Positions 6,790-13,497 of a stretch of DNA of 13,497 bases are shown piece by piece. A program made the position numbers and the translations under genes. The stretch is taken from contig DGRT01000136.1 of the NCBI GenBank assembly GCA_002391105.1, forward strand, positions 1 through 13,497, in the 5' to 3' direction. Origin of the DNA: Lachnospiraceae bacterium UBA4381. Its GTDB lineage: Bacteria > Bacillota > Clostridia > Lachnospirales > Lachnospiraceae. How positions within the stretch are numbered: position 1 is the first letter of the stretch; every line of letters begins with the position of its first letter. Under the pieces are notes generated by a model that ran no database searches, had not been told where the DNA came from, and saw nothing but the letters and a program-made list of their open reading frames with translations.

Positions 6790-8883
6790 CTATCTAAGCT
6801 TACATACATAGATTGAGGCAGAGCACTTAGGTACTATTACAGTAAGAACATTATTCTGCACCATATACATCTGCTCTTCCTGATTATAGCCTTCATCGTA
6901 TGTAAGGAATACCCGTCTCATAGTACGATTGTTATGCACTCCCAGCTCACGAACATGTATCTTCAGCTCTTTCTCCGAAAAATCACTATTTATAACAACA
7001 AGTACCGCTTCCTCACTGTTGAATCTTCCATAGGACAGGACTCTGTACTCTCCATGCAGGAACTTCAGAGAGCCGGTTCTGAGGGACTGATACTCATTAT
7101 GCACTTTGATTATATCCTTATGGAACTGAAGAAGCTGCATATCTTCATTTCCCCATGGATAGGTTCTTCTGGAATCCGGATCCGTCCATCCACATACCCC
7201 TACCTCATCACCATAGTAGATAGTAGGAGCACCGGGCCAGGTCATCTGAAATGTAACAGCCAGTCTCATAAGCCCCGTACTTACATTTTCATTTGCCGTC
7301 TCCGACCCAAGAGTCTGGATACGACCTACTCTGTGATTCGTTCTGGTAAGAAATCTGGAGTGGTCATGATTTGAAAGCTCATTCATTGAAACATACAGTG
7401 AGTTATACATCATAAAGGACATATAATATCTGATGGAACCAATAAAGAAATCCGCATTACCCAAAAAGTCTCCCCTGAACTCATCACTGTGCTTCTCAAC
7501 TCCCGTCAGGAACCAGGTAATAGGCTCCATAAATGCACCGTAATTCATAATGGTATCCCACTCATCGCCCTGAAGCCACGACTTGGGACTTTCATAATGC
7601 TCCGCCAGAATGATCGCATTTGGATTTGCTTCCTTTACATTCTTACGAAAATCCTTCCAGAACTTATGATTGAAGTCCTGAGAGTACCCCAGATCCGCCG
7701 CAACATCAAGTCTCCAGCCATCGCAGTTAAATGGAGGCGAAACCCATTTGCGTCCTATTCTCATTATATAATCATACAGCTTTTCCGACTCTTCGTAGTT
7801 CAGCTTCGGAAGGGTATCATGTCCCCACCAGCCGTTATAGGAACGATTGTAAGGCCATGCATTTTCATCATTGAATTTGAAGAAGTTTCTATACGGACTG
7901 TCCGGCGTCAGATATGCGCCTTTTTCATAGTCAGGATTCTTGTCATATATACATTCCTTATCCAGCCATTTGTTAAATGAACCACAGTGATTAAATACTC
8001 CATCAAGTATTACCTTGATTCCCCTGCGGTGTGCTTCTTCCACAAGCTGTATAAAGAACTGATTGGATGCCTCCAGATTCTCCATATCAGTTACTCTATG
8101 GATATATCTGCTGGCCTGAGTGTTATCCATTACATTTTCCGGAAGAACCTCACCCTCGTCCTTAACTATCTTTCCGTAGTGAGGGTCAATATAGTCATAG
8201 TCCTGAATATCGTACTTATGATTGGAGGGTGATACAAAGATAGGATTGAAGTAGATTGCCTCAACTCCCAGATCCTTCAGATAGTCAAGCTTATCCATAA
8301 CTCCCTGAAGATCGCCGCCATAGAAATTGCTTACATCCATATTCTCCGGAAGCCTGTTCCAGTCATCGACCTTATGAACGTGCCTTCCCAGATAGCTGTA
8401 CTCTCTCTCCTGAACATCGTTAGAGGTATCACCATTACAGAATCTGTCAACAAATATCTGATAGATTACCGCTCCCTTGGCCCAGTCAGGTGTCTTGTAG
8501 CCGGGAACTATCCTGAAGTCATAATCATGATTTGCTTCCTTAAGTATTCCGAGTCTGTTATATACAACCGTAAGTCTGTCGGAATGAACCTCAAAATAGT
8601 ACATAAGCGGTTCAGTGACATTTTTCATTACTATCTGATAGAAGTCAAATATACCATTATAGTCTGCTACCGTCATTGGATAGTGCTTATCGCCTATAAC
8701 GATATCCACGCTATCTACGTTATTTCTCGCTGTTCTAAATCTTATGGTCACATCTTCTCCCGGTTCCGGTTCTGCAGGCGTGACAAAGTTCGGCGTTCCG
8801 TCAGTAAACAGAGCCCCGAAATTCAGAATCGTAGTAGCATTATAGATACGACTTATCATATCCAATACATTAGTATCACTCAT
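6790..8883 (-). CDS. GH13 alpha-glucan hydrolase, neopullulanase/cyclomaltodextrinase type
   Basis: This 697-residue enzyme very probably hydrolyses alpha-1,4 (and perhaps alpha-1,6) bonds in maltodextrins, cyclodextrins or pullulan fragments. It has no signal peptide or membrane segment, so it should act in the cytoplasm on imported oligosaccharides. A beta-rich N-terminal region (about 1-125) looks like the CBM34-type domain of this subgroup. The catalytic (beta/alpha)8 barrel follows, with region I DGVFNH (294-299), region II GWRLDVAADLG with nucleophile D393, region III ILAEHYE with acid/base E428, and region IV SNHD with D507. All three catalytic acids are present. A C-terminal beta domain runs from about 600. 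The protein is about 100 residues longer than typical family members. Part of the excess is an insertion after YIDPHYG (about 238-270), before region I. The start is supported by GGGAGGA (8888-8894). No sugar transporter or regulator gene is adjacent, so the precise substrate cannot be fixed. Maltogenic amylase is the main alternative name. Confidence 0.93.
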   Translation of the reverse strand: MSDTNVLDMISRIYNATTILNFGALFTDGTPNFVTPAEPEPGEDVTIRFRTARNNVDSVDIVIGDKHYPMTVADYNGIFDFYQIVMKNVTEPLMYYFEVHSDRLTVVYNRLGILKEANHDYDFRIVPGYKTPDWAKGAVIYQIFVDRFCNGDTSNDVQEREYSYLGRHVHKVDDWNRLPENMDVSNFYGGDLQGVMDKLDYLKDLGVEAIYFNPIFVSPSNHKYDIQDYDYIDPHYGKIVKDEGEVLPENVMDNTQASRYIHRVTDMENLEASNQFFIQLVEEAHRRGIKVILDGVFNHCGSFNKWLDKECIYDKNPDYEKGAYLTPDSPYRNFFKFNDENAWPYNRSYNGWWGHDTLPKLNYEESEKLYDYIMRIGRKWVSPPFNCDGWRLDVAADLGYSQDFNHKFWKDFRKNVKEANPNAIILAEHYESPKSWLQGDEWDTIMNYGAFMEPITWFLTGVEKHSDEFRGDFLGNADFFIGSIRYYMSFMMYNSLYVSMNELSNHDHSRFLTRTNHRVGRIQTLGSETANENVSTGLMRLAVTFQMTWPGAPTIYYGDEVGVCGWTDPDSRRTYPWGNEDMQLLQFHKDIIKVHNEYQSLRTGSLKFLHGEYRVLSYGRFNSEEAVLVVINSDFSEKELKIHVRELGVHNNRTMRRVFLTYDEGYNQEEQMYMVQNNVLTVIVPKCSASIYVCKLR

Positions 8884-8913
8884 AGCGTCCTCCCAGATGA
8901 CACAGATAAAAGT

Positions 8914-8942
8914 ATTTTATCATATTTGGAGGCTTATGAAAA
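8914..8942 (-). promoter_or_regulatory. Candidate promoter for the GH13 gene
   Basis: On the minus strand TTTTCA (8937-8942, four of six matches to TTGACA) is followed after 17 bp by TAAAAT (8914-8919, five of six matches to TATAAT). It lies just downstream of the terminator of the preceding gene and about 30 bases before the GH13 start codon, which is the expected arrangement. The -35 match is weak. Confidence 0.45.
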
Positions 8943-8944
8943 GG

Positions 8945-8980
8945 AAAAAGCAACCGCCATATGTTTAACGATTGCTTTTT
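8945..8980 (-). terminator. Rho-independent terminator after the surface-protein gene
   Basis: The arms AAAAAGCAA and TTGCTTTTT (8945-8953 and 8972-8980) form a 9-bp stem that can extend past one mismatch by two GC pairs. In minus-strand sense the U-rich arm runs on into UUUUUCCUUUUC, as expected of an intrinsic terminator. It lies about 70 bases after the surface-protein stop. The plus-strand sense also ends in U5, but no plus-strand gene needs it. The loop is long for a terminator. Confidence 0.7.
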
Positions 8981-9051
8981 ATACTATTACTTTACTGAAA
9001 TACTATTTAGCATTCAGTATTGTTATTTTGTAATTAATCTTGTTTAAGATT

Positions 9052-12000
9052 TTATTCCCATGCTCCATTAGCATTTACCCAGTTGCTTCCTACATAGGTA
9101 TTGGCTGCCATGTAGCCTGTGTCGTAGAAATAGTAGCAGCTTCCATCTATCCAGAGCCACTGATTTACCGGATACCAGTCTGCATCATCCTCGTACCACC
9201 AGCCGGTTCCATTCGTCATCCAGTGACCGCCACTGTAGGTTTCATCCCACGCTCCGTCACTTCCAAGCCAGCAGCCATCACGATATTCGGAGTAATCCAT
9301 ATATCCGTCTGCTTTGAAGTAGTACCACTTTCCGTCTATCTTCAGCCACTGTGATACAGGATACCAGTCATCAGAGTCTTCATACCACCAGCCTGTTTCG
9401 TTGAATTTCCATGCTCCAATTCCTGTGTAATCGGTATTTCCGTCAGCTCCGTACCACTGACCATCTACCCATTCATTCTCATAATCAGGCTTTTCATCCT
9501 TCTTATCTGAATCATCAGATGCTTTCTTGTCGGTATCATCTGATGCCTTCTTGTCAGTATCATCTGATGCCTTCTTGTCGGTTTCATCTGATGTCTTCTT
9601 ATCTGAATCATCAGATGCCTTCTTCTCAGCCACGTCAAGTGCCTTTTCTGCAGCTTCAAGCTTCTTTAGTGTTTCAGCAGGAACCTTTGCCTTCTGATCA
9701 TCGGTAAGTGCATCGTATGCTTTTCTTGCTGCCTCAATAGCTTCCTTATCTGTAGTTGCTACCTTGGTGCCTGATGGAAGGGCATTAATGGTTTCTTCCG
9801 CCTTCTTTGCCGCTGCACTATCTTCTTCTTCCTTCTTCTTAGCAACCTCTTCCTCTACTGCCTTCTTCGCAGCCTCTTCATAGTTAGCCTTGTCAACAGC
9901 CTGCTTTTTTTCAGATGCCGCATCAAGAGCATCATTTAAATTCTTTATAGCATCCGCAATCTGCTCGCTGGTTACATTTTTATTGTCAGCTATCTTCTTT
10001 GCTTCTTCCACTGTTTTTCTAAGTTCATCAGCAATTTCGGCATAGTCATCGTTATCAATTATTGATTCGAGAAAATCCTCAGAATCTGAAATGTCATTAT
10101 TCAGATCTTCCTTATCAACCTCTTTTATCTCTACAGTTACACACGCTGCAGATGTATCGTTATGATTCGGATCACCTTTAACCATATACCAGACATAATA
10201 GGTTCCGGCGTTGGTTTCTGTAGGGATGGATGTGGTATAAAGCTCAGTGGCTTCGGTTTCGGTGCCGAGGGCATACTGCATTTCTCCACCTTCGGCTTCT
10301 CCGACAGTCACAAGTTCCTGTGCAGAACCGTTGTATGTCAGTGTTTTTGCTTCAGGTGCTTTGGTAACGGTTGTTGCCTGCTTTGCCGTGAAGGTATAAG
10401 TGAACGTCGTAGCTCCCATTATGGTAGCATCTGCTGGGTCTGTGTCCCAGGCTCCGCCCGTGTAACCGGAGCTGGCCTTCATGCCGGTGGGCACACTGTC
10501 AGGCATCGCTCCGCCGGCGACATTTTCCGTAATGTCAGCAGTTTTTCCGTCTGACCATGTTCCGCTCACTACCTTGTAAGTCACGGTGTAGGCCGGGAAC
10601 TGTGCCTTTATATACTGTGCAAGTGAACTGCCATCGTTGTTGATTGCAATATCCTCCTTGCTCTCGGTACCGTCCACATCCTTCCACCCGATACCGGCGA
10701 TGGCGTTCTTGACGGTTCCATTAATGGCTTCATTACCGGTGGCAGTCAAGCTGCCGTTGACGTTGACCTTGCCTCGGCTGTAGATGCCGGCGCCGTTGGA
10801 GCTGCCCTGACCAACAGCGTTGACGGTTGTTTCAGCACCAATGGTAATGTCCCCTACGCCAGGATAGTTGTTCCAAGTCCTGATTCCGTAGGAGTATTTA
10901 GAATTCGAGCCGCCTGTTGAGGTCAGCGTTCCACTGCCCGTGATATTCAGCGAAACATTTACAGATTGTTCGTTATCATCCAAACGAATACCATTGCTGT
11001 CGCCGGTCTGATTTACAGGGCCAGTCACCGTGTTGTCTCCTGTCACGTTGATGGTCAGTTCTCCGATGGCATAGATTGCAGCGCTTTTGGATTCGCTGCT
11101 TCCGCCGCTGATGGTCGCCCCGTTCAGCGAAAGGGTGGCGGGGGTGGTGCCCTGCGCAGGGGTATACTTCACCGTTGCGCCCGCGTCCGCGTTGCCCAGC
11201 ACGTCGTCCTTGTTCGCGCTCGTCACCTGCGTGCCGCCGACCCAGAGGGGGTACGGTGTTGGCAGAAGCGCAAACGTATTTGTCGCAGAGTCAAATGTCA
11301 CCTTTGAAAGATCAAGATCCAGCGCAGGACGAATAGCGTAAGATTCTCTTTTATCTGCTTCACCTATTCTGCCATCACCTTTCACGAAATATGCTTTTTC
11401 ATTATCAACTGTACTAAAAAGCCACCAGTTACTACCCTCAACCTGACCATCAGAGCTGTATTTCCGGATTTTTACCGGAAGTTCCTCTGCGCCATTCTTA
11501 GTTAAGAGACAGATCTTTCCGAGACCATCATCTTCTTTAATCGCTCCTGCGACATTCATAAATTCCCCGGTTTCGGTCAAACTATCAAGAAAACCCTTTA
11601 TTCTCGAATTATAATAATCAGCTTTTGAAGGATCGAATTCGGATGTTCCAAAGTTCTTATCCGCATTATACGCAGCAAGCAATGTCAAATCGCCCTTATC
11701 CACTGTCGTTGAATTAGCAGCAATAATATACCATTCATAGCCATTGAATATAACCTTTTGGGAACCATTCATAAGAACTGGCCACGGATTATTGACATCT
11801 GTAACTCTTATTTGGCATGTAGCAATCTTATCATCTCCGGTATCAGTTGTACCGTTGGTTGCTCTTGCCGTGATCGTTGCAATACCCTCTTTTACGGCAG
11901 TTACCTTTCCCGTTTCGTCTACGGTTGCAAATTCTTCGTTACCACTTGACCAGGTGACAGTCGGATCTGCGTAAGACGGTTCAACAGTCGCTTTCAACTG

Positions 12001-12702
12001 CAATTCATCGCCCTTTCTAAGTAATGCAGTAGGATAATCTAAGGAAATGCCTGTTACAGAGGCAACAAATGATGAACATACACATACATCACTGTCAGGC
12101 ATTGTAAATGTATATTGGTTTTGTTCTCCGGTGGGCGAAACATTTACACTCCAACCATCTAAAGAAACTCTGGAGTCAGCCTCGCTATTACAGGTAAATG
12201 TGCCTCCACCGTTTACGTTTTCAAAAGCATTAATCTTGTTATCGCTACCTATTACAATTCTATATTGATCACTATCAAATAGAACCAAATAATACCCTTT
12301 TTTGGAATGTACTAAATATTCAGCATAAATAGGATCAGCACCAGGATTTAGTAACGCCAATTTTTGAGAATCAATTTTGATAAAATTATCCCCATTATCA
12401 TATACAGCATTACCAACTGCAGTTTTTATATCATCAAGTGTCAGTTTTCTGATTACTTTGATACTATCAAGTTGATAACCTCCACTCGGTACAGCCTGTG
12501 CGTAAAGTTGAGTACCTGCACTGGCACCTGATTGTGCATCGTAACCTTCACCGATAATATCTACCCTACCATCACTTGTTGCGAATGAAATACTATATTT
12601 GGAGCCACTCGCCTTTACCGTCAGCTCTGTTGCAGGCATCATGCCCAGCACCATGGCAAATACCAACAATATGCTTAGCAGTCTCCTTCCTTTTTTCTTC
12701 AT
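9052..12702 (-). CDS. Large modular secreted cell-surface protein with choline-binding-type C-terminal repeats
   Basis: The 1216-residue product has a signal peptide (KKKGRR, then a hydrophobic core; likely cut near A31). Modules in order: an unrecognised beta-rich region (about 33-213); a Big_2 Ig-like domain (about 214-302); a region like DUF6273 (about 305-480; WYIIAA and SYAIRPALDLD are its recognisable ends); a Gly/Asn/Thr-rich beta-helix-like domain that may bind carbohydrate (about 485-700); an InlB/SHIRT-like beta module (about 704-775); a clostridial MBG-like domain (about 779-860, KAPEAKTLTYNGSAQELVT); a charged helical region (about 863-1028); 8-residue repeats KKASDDTD (about 1029-1068); and two aromatic-rich units of about 60 residues (1078-1216, GWWYEDSDDWYPVSQWLKIDG) of the choline/glucan-binding cell-wall repeat type. 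There is no LPxTG motif, so attachment is probably non-covalent through these repeats. An adhesion or polymer-binding role is inferred. AAGGAGG (12710-12716) lies 7 bases before the ATG. A GC-rich block covers residues about 480-770. Confidence 0.9.
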   Translation of the reverse strand: MKKKGRRLLSILLVFAMVLGMMPATELTVKASGSKYSISFATSDGRVDIIGEGYDAQSGASAGTQLYAQAVPSGGYQLDSIKVIRKLTLDDIKTAVGNAVYDNGDNFIKIDSQKLALLNPGADPIYAEYLVHSKKGYYLVLFDSDQYRIVIGSDNKINAFENVNGGGTFTCNSEADSRVSLDGWSVNVSPTGEQNQYTFTMPDSDVCVCSSFVASVTGISLDYPTALLRKGDELQLKATVEPSYADPTVTWSSGNEEFATVDETGKVTAVKEGIATITARATNGTTDTGDDKIATCQIRVTDVNNPWPVLMNGSQKVIFNGYEWYIIAANSTTVDKGDLTLLAAYNADKNFGTSEFDPSKADYYNSRIKGFLDSLTETGEFMNVAGAIKEDDGLGKICLLTKNGAEELPVKIRKYSSDGQVEGSNWWLFSTVDNEKAYFVKGDGRIGEADKRESYAIRPALDLDLSKVTFDSATNTFALLPTPYPLWVGGTQVTSANKDDVLGNADAGATVKYTPAQGTTPATLSLNGATISGGSSESKSAAIYAIGELTINVTGDNTVTGPVNQTGDSNGIRLDDNEQSVNVSLNITGSGTLTSTGGSNSKYSYGIRTWNNYPGVGDITIGAETTVNAVGQGSSNGAGIYSRGKVNVNGSLTATGNEAINGTVKNAIAGIGWKDVDGTESKEDIAINNDGSSLAQYIKAQFPAYTVTYKVVSGTWSDGKTADITENVAGGAMPDSVPTGMKASSGYTGGAWDTDPADATIMGATTFTYTFTAKQATTVTKAPEAKTLTYNGSAQELVTVGEAEGGEMQYALGTETEATELYTTSIPTETNAGTYYVWYMVKGDPNHNDTSAACVTVEIKEVDKEDLNNDISDSEDFLESIIDNDDYAEIADELRKTVEEAKKIADNKNVTSEQIADAIKNLNDALDAASEKKQAVDKANYEEAAKKAVEEEVAKKKEEEDSAAAKKAEETINALPSGTKVATTDKEAIEAARKAYDALTDDQKAKVPAETLKKLEAAEKALDVAEKKASDDSDKKTSDETDKKASDDTDKKASDDTDKKASDDSDKKDEKPDYENEWVDGQWYGADGNTDYTGIGAWKFNETGWWYEDSDDWYPVSQWLKIDGKWYYFKADGYMDYSEYRDGCWLGSDGAWDETYSGGHWMTNGTGWWYEDDADWYPVNQWLWIDGSCYYFYDTGYMAANTYVGSNWVNANGAWE
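9078..9471 (-). repeat. Two choline-binding-type cell-wall repeats (coding)
   Basis: Within the C-terminus of the surface protein, two related segments each hold TGWWYED-x2-DWYPV-x-QWL-x-IDG followed by a YYF and a TGYM or DGYM turn, then an AW close. They are about 58-60 residues long. The pattern is that of aromatic-rich cell-wall binding repeats (choline- and glucan-binding families). The ligand in this organism cannot be told from sequence. Confidence 0.8.
9500..9619 (-). repeat. Five 24-bp in-frame tandem repeats encoding KKASDDTD-like octapeptides
   Basis: Units start at 9500, 9524, 9548, 9572 and 9596 on the plus strand. Each encodes an octapeptide of the KKASDDTD type, with variants such as KKTSDETD and DDSD. 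Being a multiple of three, unit gain or loss keeps the frame. The stretch forms a charged, probably extended spacer between the helical region and the cell-wall binding repeats. Confidence 0.9.
10400..11265. other. GC-rich block inside the surface-protein gene
   Basis: By hand count, 60-base lines in this block are about 53-73% G+C (for example 11101-11160 about 73%, 10741-10800 about 63%, 10441-10500 about 67%). Lines further upstream in the same gene fall to about 30-36% (12361-12420, 11701-11760). Codons in the block favour G or C in third position. The sharp edge near 11265 coincides with the end of the DUF6273-like domain. The other edge, near 10400, is more gradual. Confidence 0.8.
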
Positions 12703-12765
12703 TATCTTTCCTCCTTTTTATTTCTTTGGGCTCTGAATGTTATCTTATATTTTCTGGTGAACTCT
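12703..12765 (-). promoter_or_regulatory. Short gap before the surface-protein gene; ribosome site, only a weak -10 candidate
   Basis: This 63-base gap holds the clear AAGGAGG ribosome site (12710-12716) and an AT-rich stretch containing TATAAG, which resembles a -10 box. I see no convincing -35 partner and no terminator for the preceding gene. The surface protein may therefore be expressed from a weak local promoter or partly by readthrough. Confidence 0.35.
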
Positions 12766-13497
12766 CTATTTCACGGACAATCCTTCGTACACTCCCACGA
12801 TACAGCTCTTTTTACAGAAACATATTCCGTAGGATTTGACTCCCATATAGCCGTCTTCAAGTACGCCTTCTTCATACTTTTTATCTCTTATCTGGTCGTA
12901 TGCTTCGCGAAGACCTGCCTCCATCTCATTAAATTTCTTTCTAGTCTTTATCTCAAAGATGATTGCCGGATCTTTCGGACGATCAGGGTATAATACTATA
13001 TCCGGACGTCCGTCTCCTTCCTCGCGATTAGACCTTGGTGAATAATTCGGCACGCTATAAAGAAGTGAAAGGAAAAATCCATGATAGAAGGCTTCGTCGC
13101 TGTCAAATACGCTTATAGTCTTGGCAAGCAGCTCACTCACGTAGTTTTCTATTTCTTCTGTATTGCCTTCCAATACAGCCTTGTTAAGTACACCTCTGTC
13201 AGTTTCCTTTACCTGTTTGTCAAACCAGCTTCTTATCTGACTTTCATATATGCTTGCTATTTCAGCATTTGGTATCCTCATTGTAAGATATATATATTTA
13301 TCCTCTCGTCTTTCAGATACCTTTTTCATATATCCTGTGAAGTACAGGAAATTCCAAAGGTTATCTTCTGACTCATGGATATCATCATAAGTTATATCCT
13401 CATGTATCTGCTTTTCTATCGTTCCGCCCTTTATCAGTATATCAAGTTCCTGTTTCATCTCATCATTTGCATGCCATATCATATCCTTGATTATCTG
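12766..13497 (-). CDS. AAA-ATPase-like / PD-(D/E)XK nuclease-domain protein, C-terminal part
   Basis: The reading frame is open to the window edge (QIIKD precedes the Met codon at 13482), so this is the C-terminal part of a longer protein and 13482 is probably not the start. The sequence matches my memory of the AAA-ATPase_like (PF09820) plus PDDEXK_9/DUF1703 (PF08011) family, common and multi-copy in gut anaerobes. Family members are about 520-580 residues, with a P-loop ATPase half that would lie outside this window. Characteristic parts, counted from Met 13482, are GGTIEKQIHEDITYDDI (19-35), NLWNFLYFTGYMKKVSE (41-57), FYHGFFLSLL (132-141) and the nuclease-fold core GDGRPDIVL with D161, FEIK with E177 and K179, then Q197 in AYDQI. 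All core nuclease residues are present, so the domain may be active. The biological role of the family is not established. It lies 63 bases upstream of the surface-protein gene on the same strand, with no sign of functional linkage. Confidence 0.85.
   Translation of the reverse strand, partial: QIIKDMIWHANDEMKQELDILIKGGTIEKQIHEDITYDDIHESEDNLWNFLYFTGYMKKVSERREDKYIYLTMRIPNAEIASIYESQIRSWFDKQVKETDRGVLNKAVLEGNTEEIENYVSELLAKTISVFDSDEAFYHGFFLSLLYSVPNYSPRSNREEGDGRPDIVLYPDRPKDPAIIFEIKTRKKFNEMEAGLREAYDQIRDKKYEEGVLEDGYMGVKSYGICFCKKSCIVGVYEGLSVK

Noticed and set aside
8374..9033. Plus-strand open frame of 219 codons opposite the GH13 gene
   Set aside because: It is antisense to a gene with full catalytic motifs, overlaps the terminator and codes for a low-complexity I/Y/S-rich product with no recognisable domain.
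12748..12775. Hairpin GTGAA / TTCAC at the end of the nuclease-domain gene as a terminator
   Set aside because: The stem is only 5 bp and no U-run follows.

Overview
The window looks like chromosomal sequence from a moderately AT-rich Firmicute, most likely a gut Lachnospiraceae-type Clostridia. This is an inference from the protein families: a clostridial MBG-like surface domain, choline-binding-type cell-wall repeats, an AAA-ATPase-like/PD-(D/E)XK protein and a zinc-ribbon membrane protein. Strong GGAGG-type ribosome binding sites fit as well. All six genes lie on the minus strand, so the window reads biologically from right to left. No rRNA, tRNA, CRISPR array, insertion sequence or phage gene was seen.

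In transcription order: (1) 13497-12766, the C-terminal part of an AAA-ATPase-like/PD-(D/E)XK nuclease-fold protein, cut by the window edge. (2) 12702-9052, a 1216-residue secreted modular surface protein with a signal peptide, Big_2 Ig-like domain, DUF6273-like domain, beta-helix-like domain, MBG-like domain, helical region, an acidic/lysine repeat and C-terminal choline-binding-type repeats. A probable terminator at 8980-8945 follows it. (3) 8883-6790, a cytoplasmic GH13 alpha-glucan hydrolase of the neopullulanase/cyclomaltodextrinase type. (4) A structured regulatory region at about 6776-6688. (5) 6687-4825, a zinc-ribbon protein with one membrane segment and a large extracytoplasmic domain. 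(6) 4782-2779, uvrB. (7) A 16-bp tandem repeat array at 2779-2652. (8) 2627-1, uvrA, cut at its C-terminus by the window edge.

UvrA and UvrB are the damage-recognition part of nucleotide excision repair. The uvrB-uvrA order is the one known from Bacillus and relatives. The zinc-ribbon gene lies only 42 bases upstream of uvrB with no terminator between them, so the three may share transcripts. The GH13 enzyme and the surface protein appear to be independent units concerned with intracellular alpha-glucan use and cell-surface interaction.

I do not see a clear new multi-gene system. The non-routine features are the 16-bp repeat array between uvrB and uvrA, the repeat-framed promoter region ahead of the zinc-ribbon gene, and a sharp GC-rich block inside the surface-protein gene that suggests domain acquisition from a higher-GC donor.
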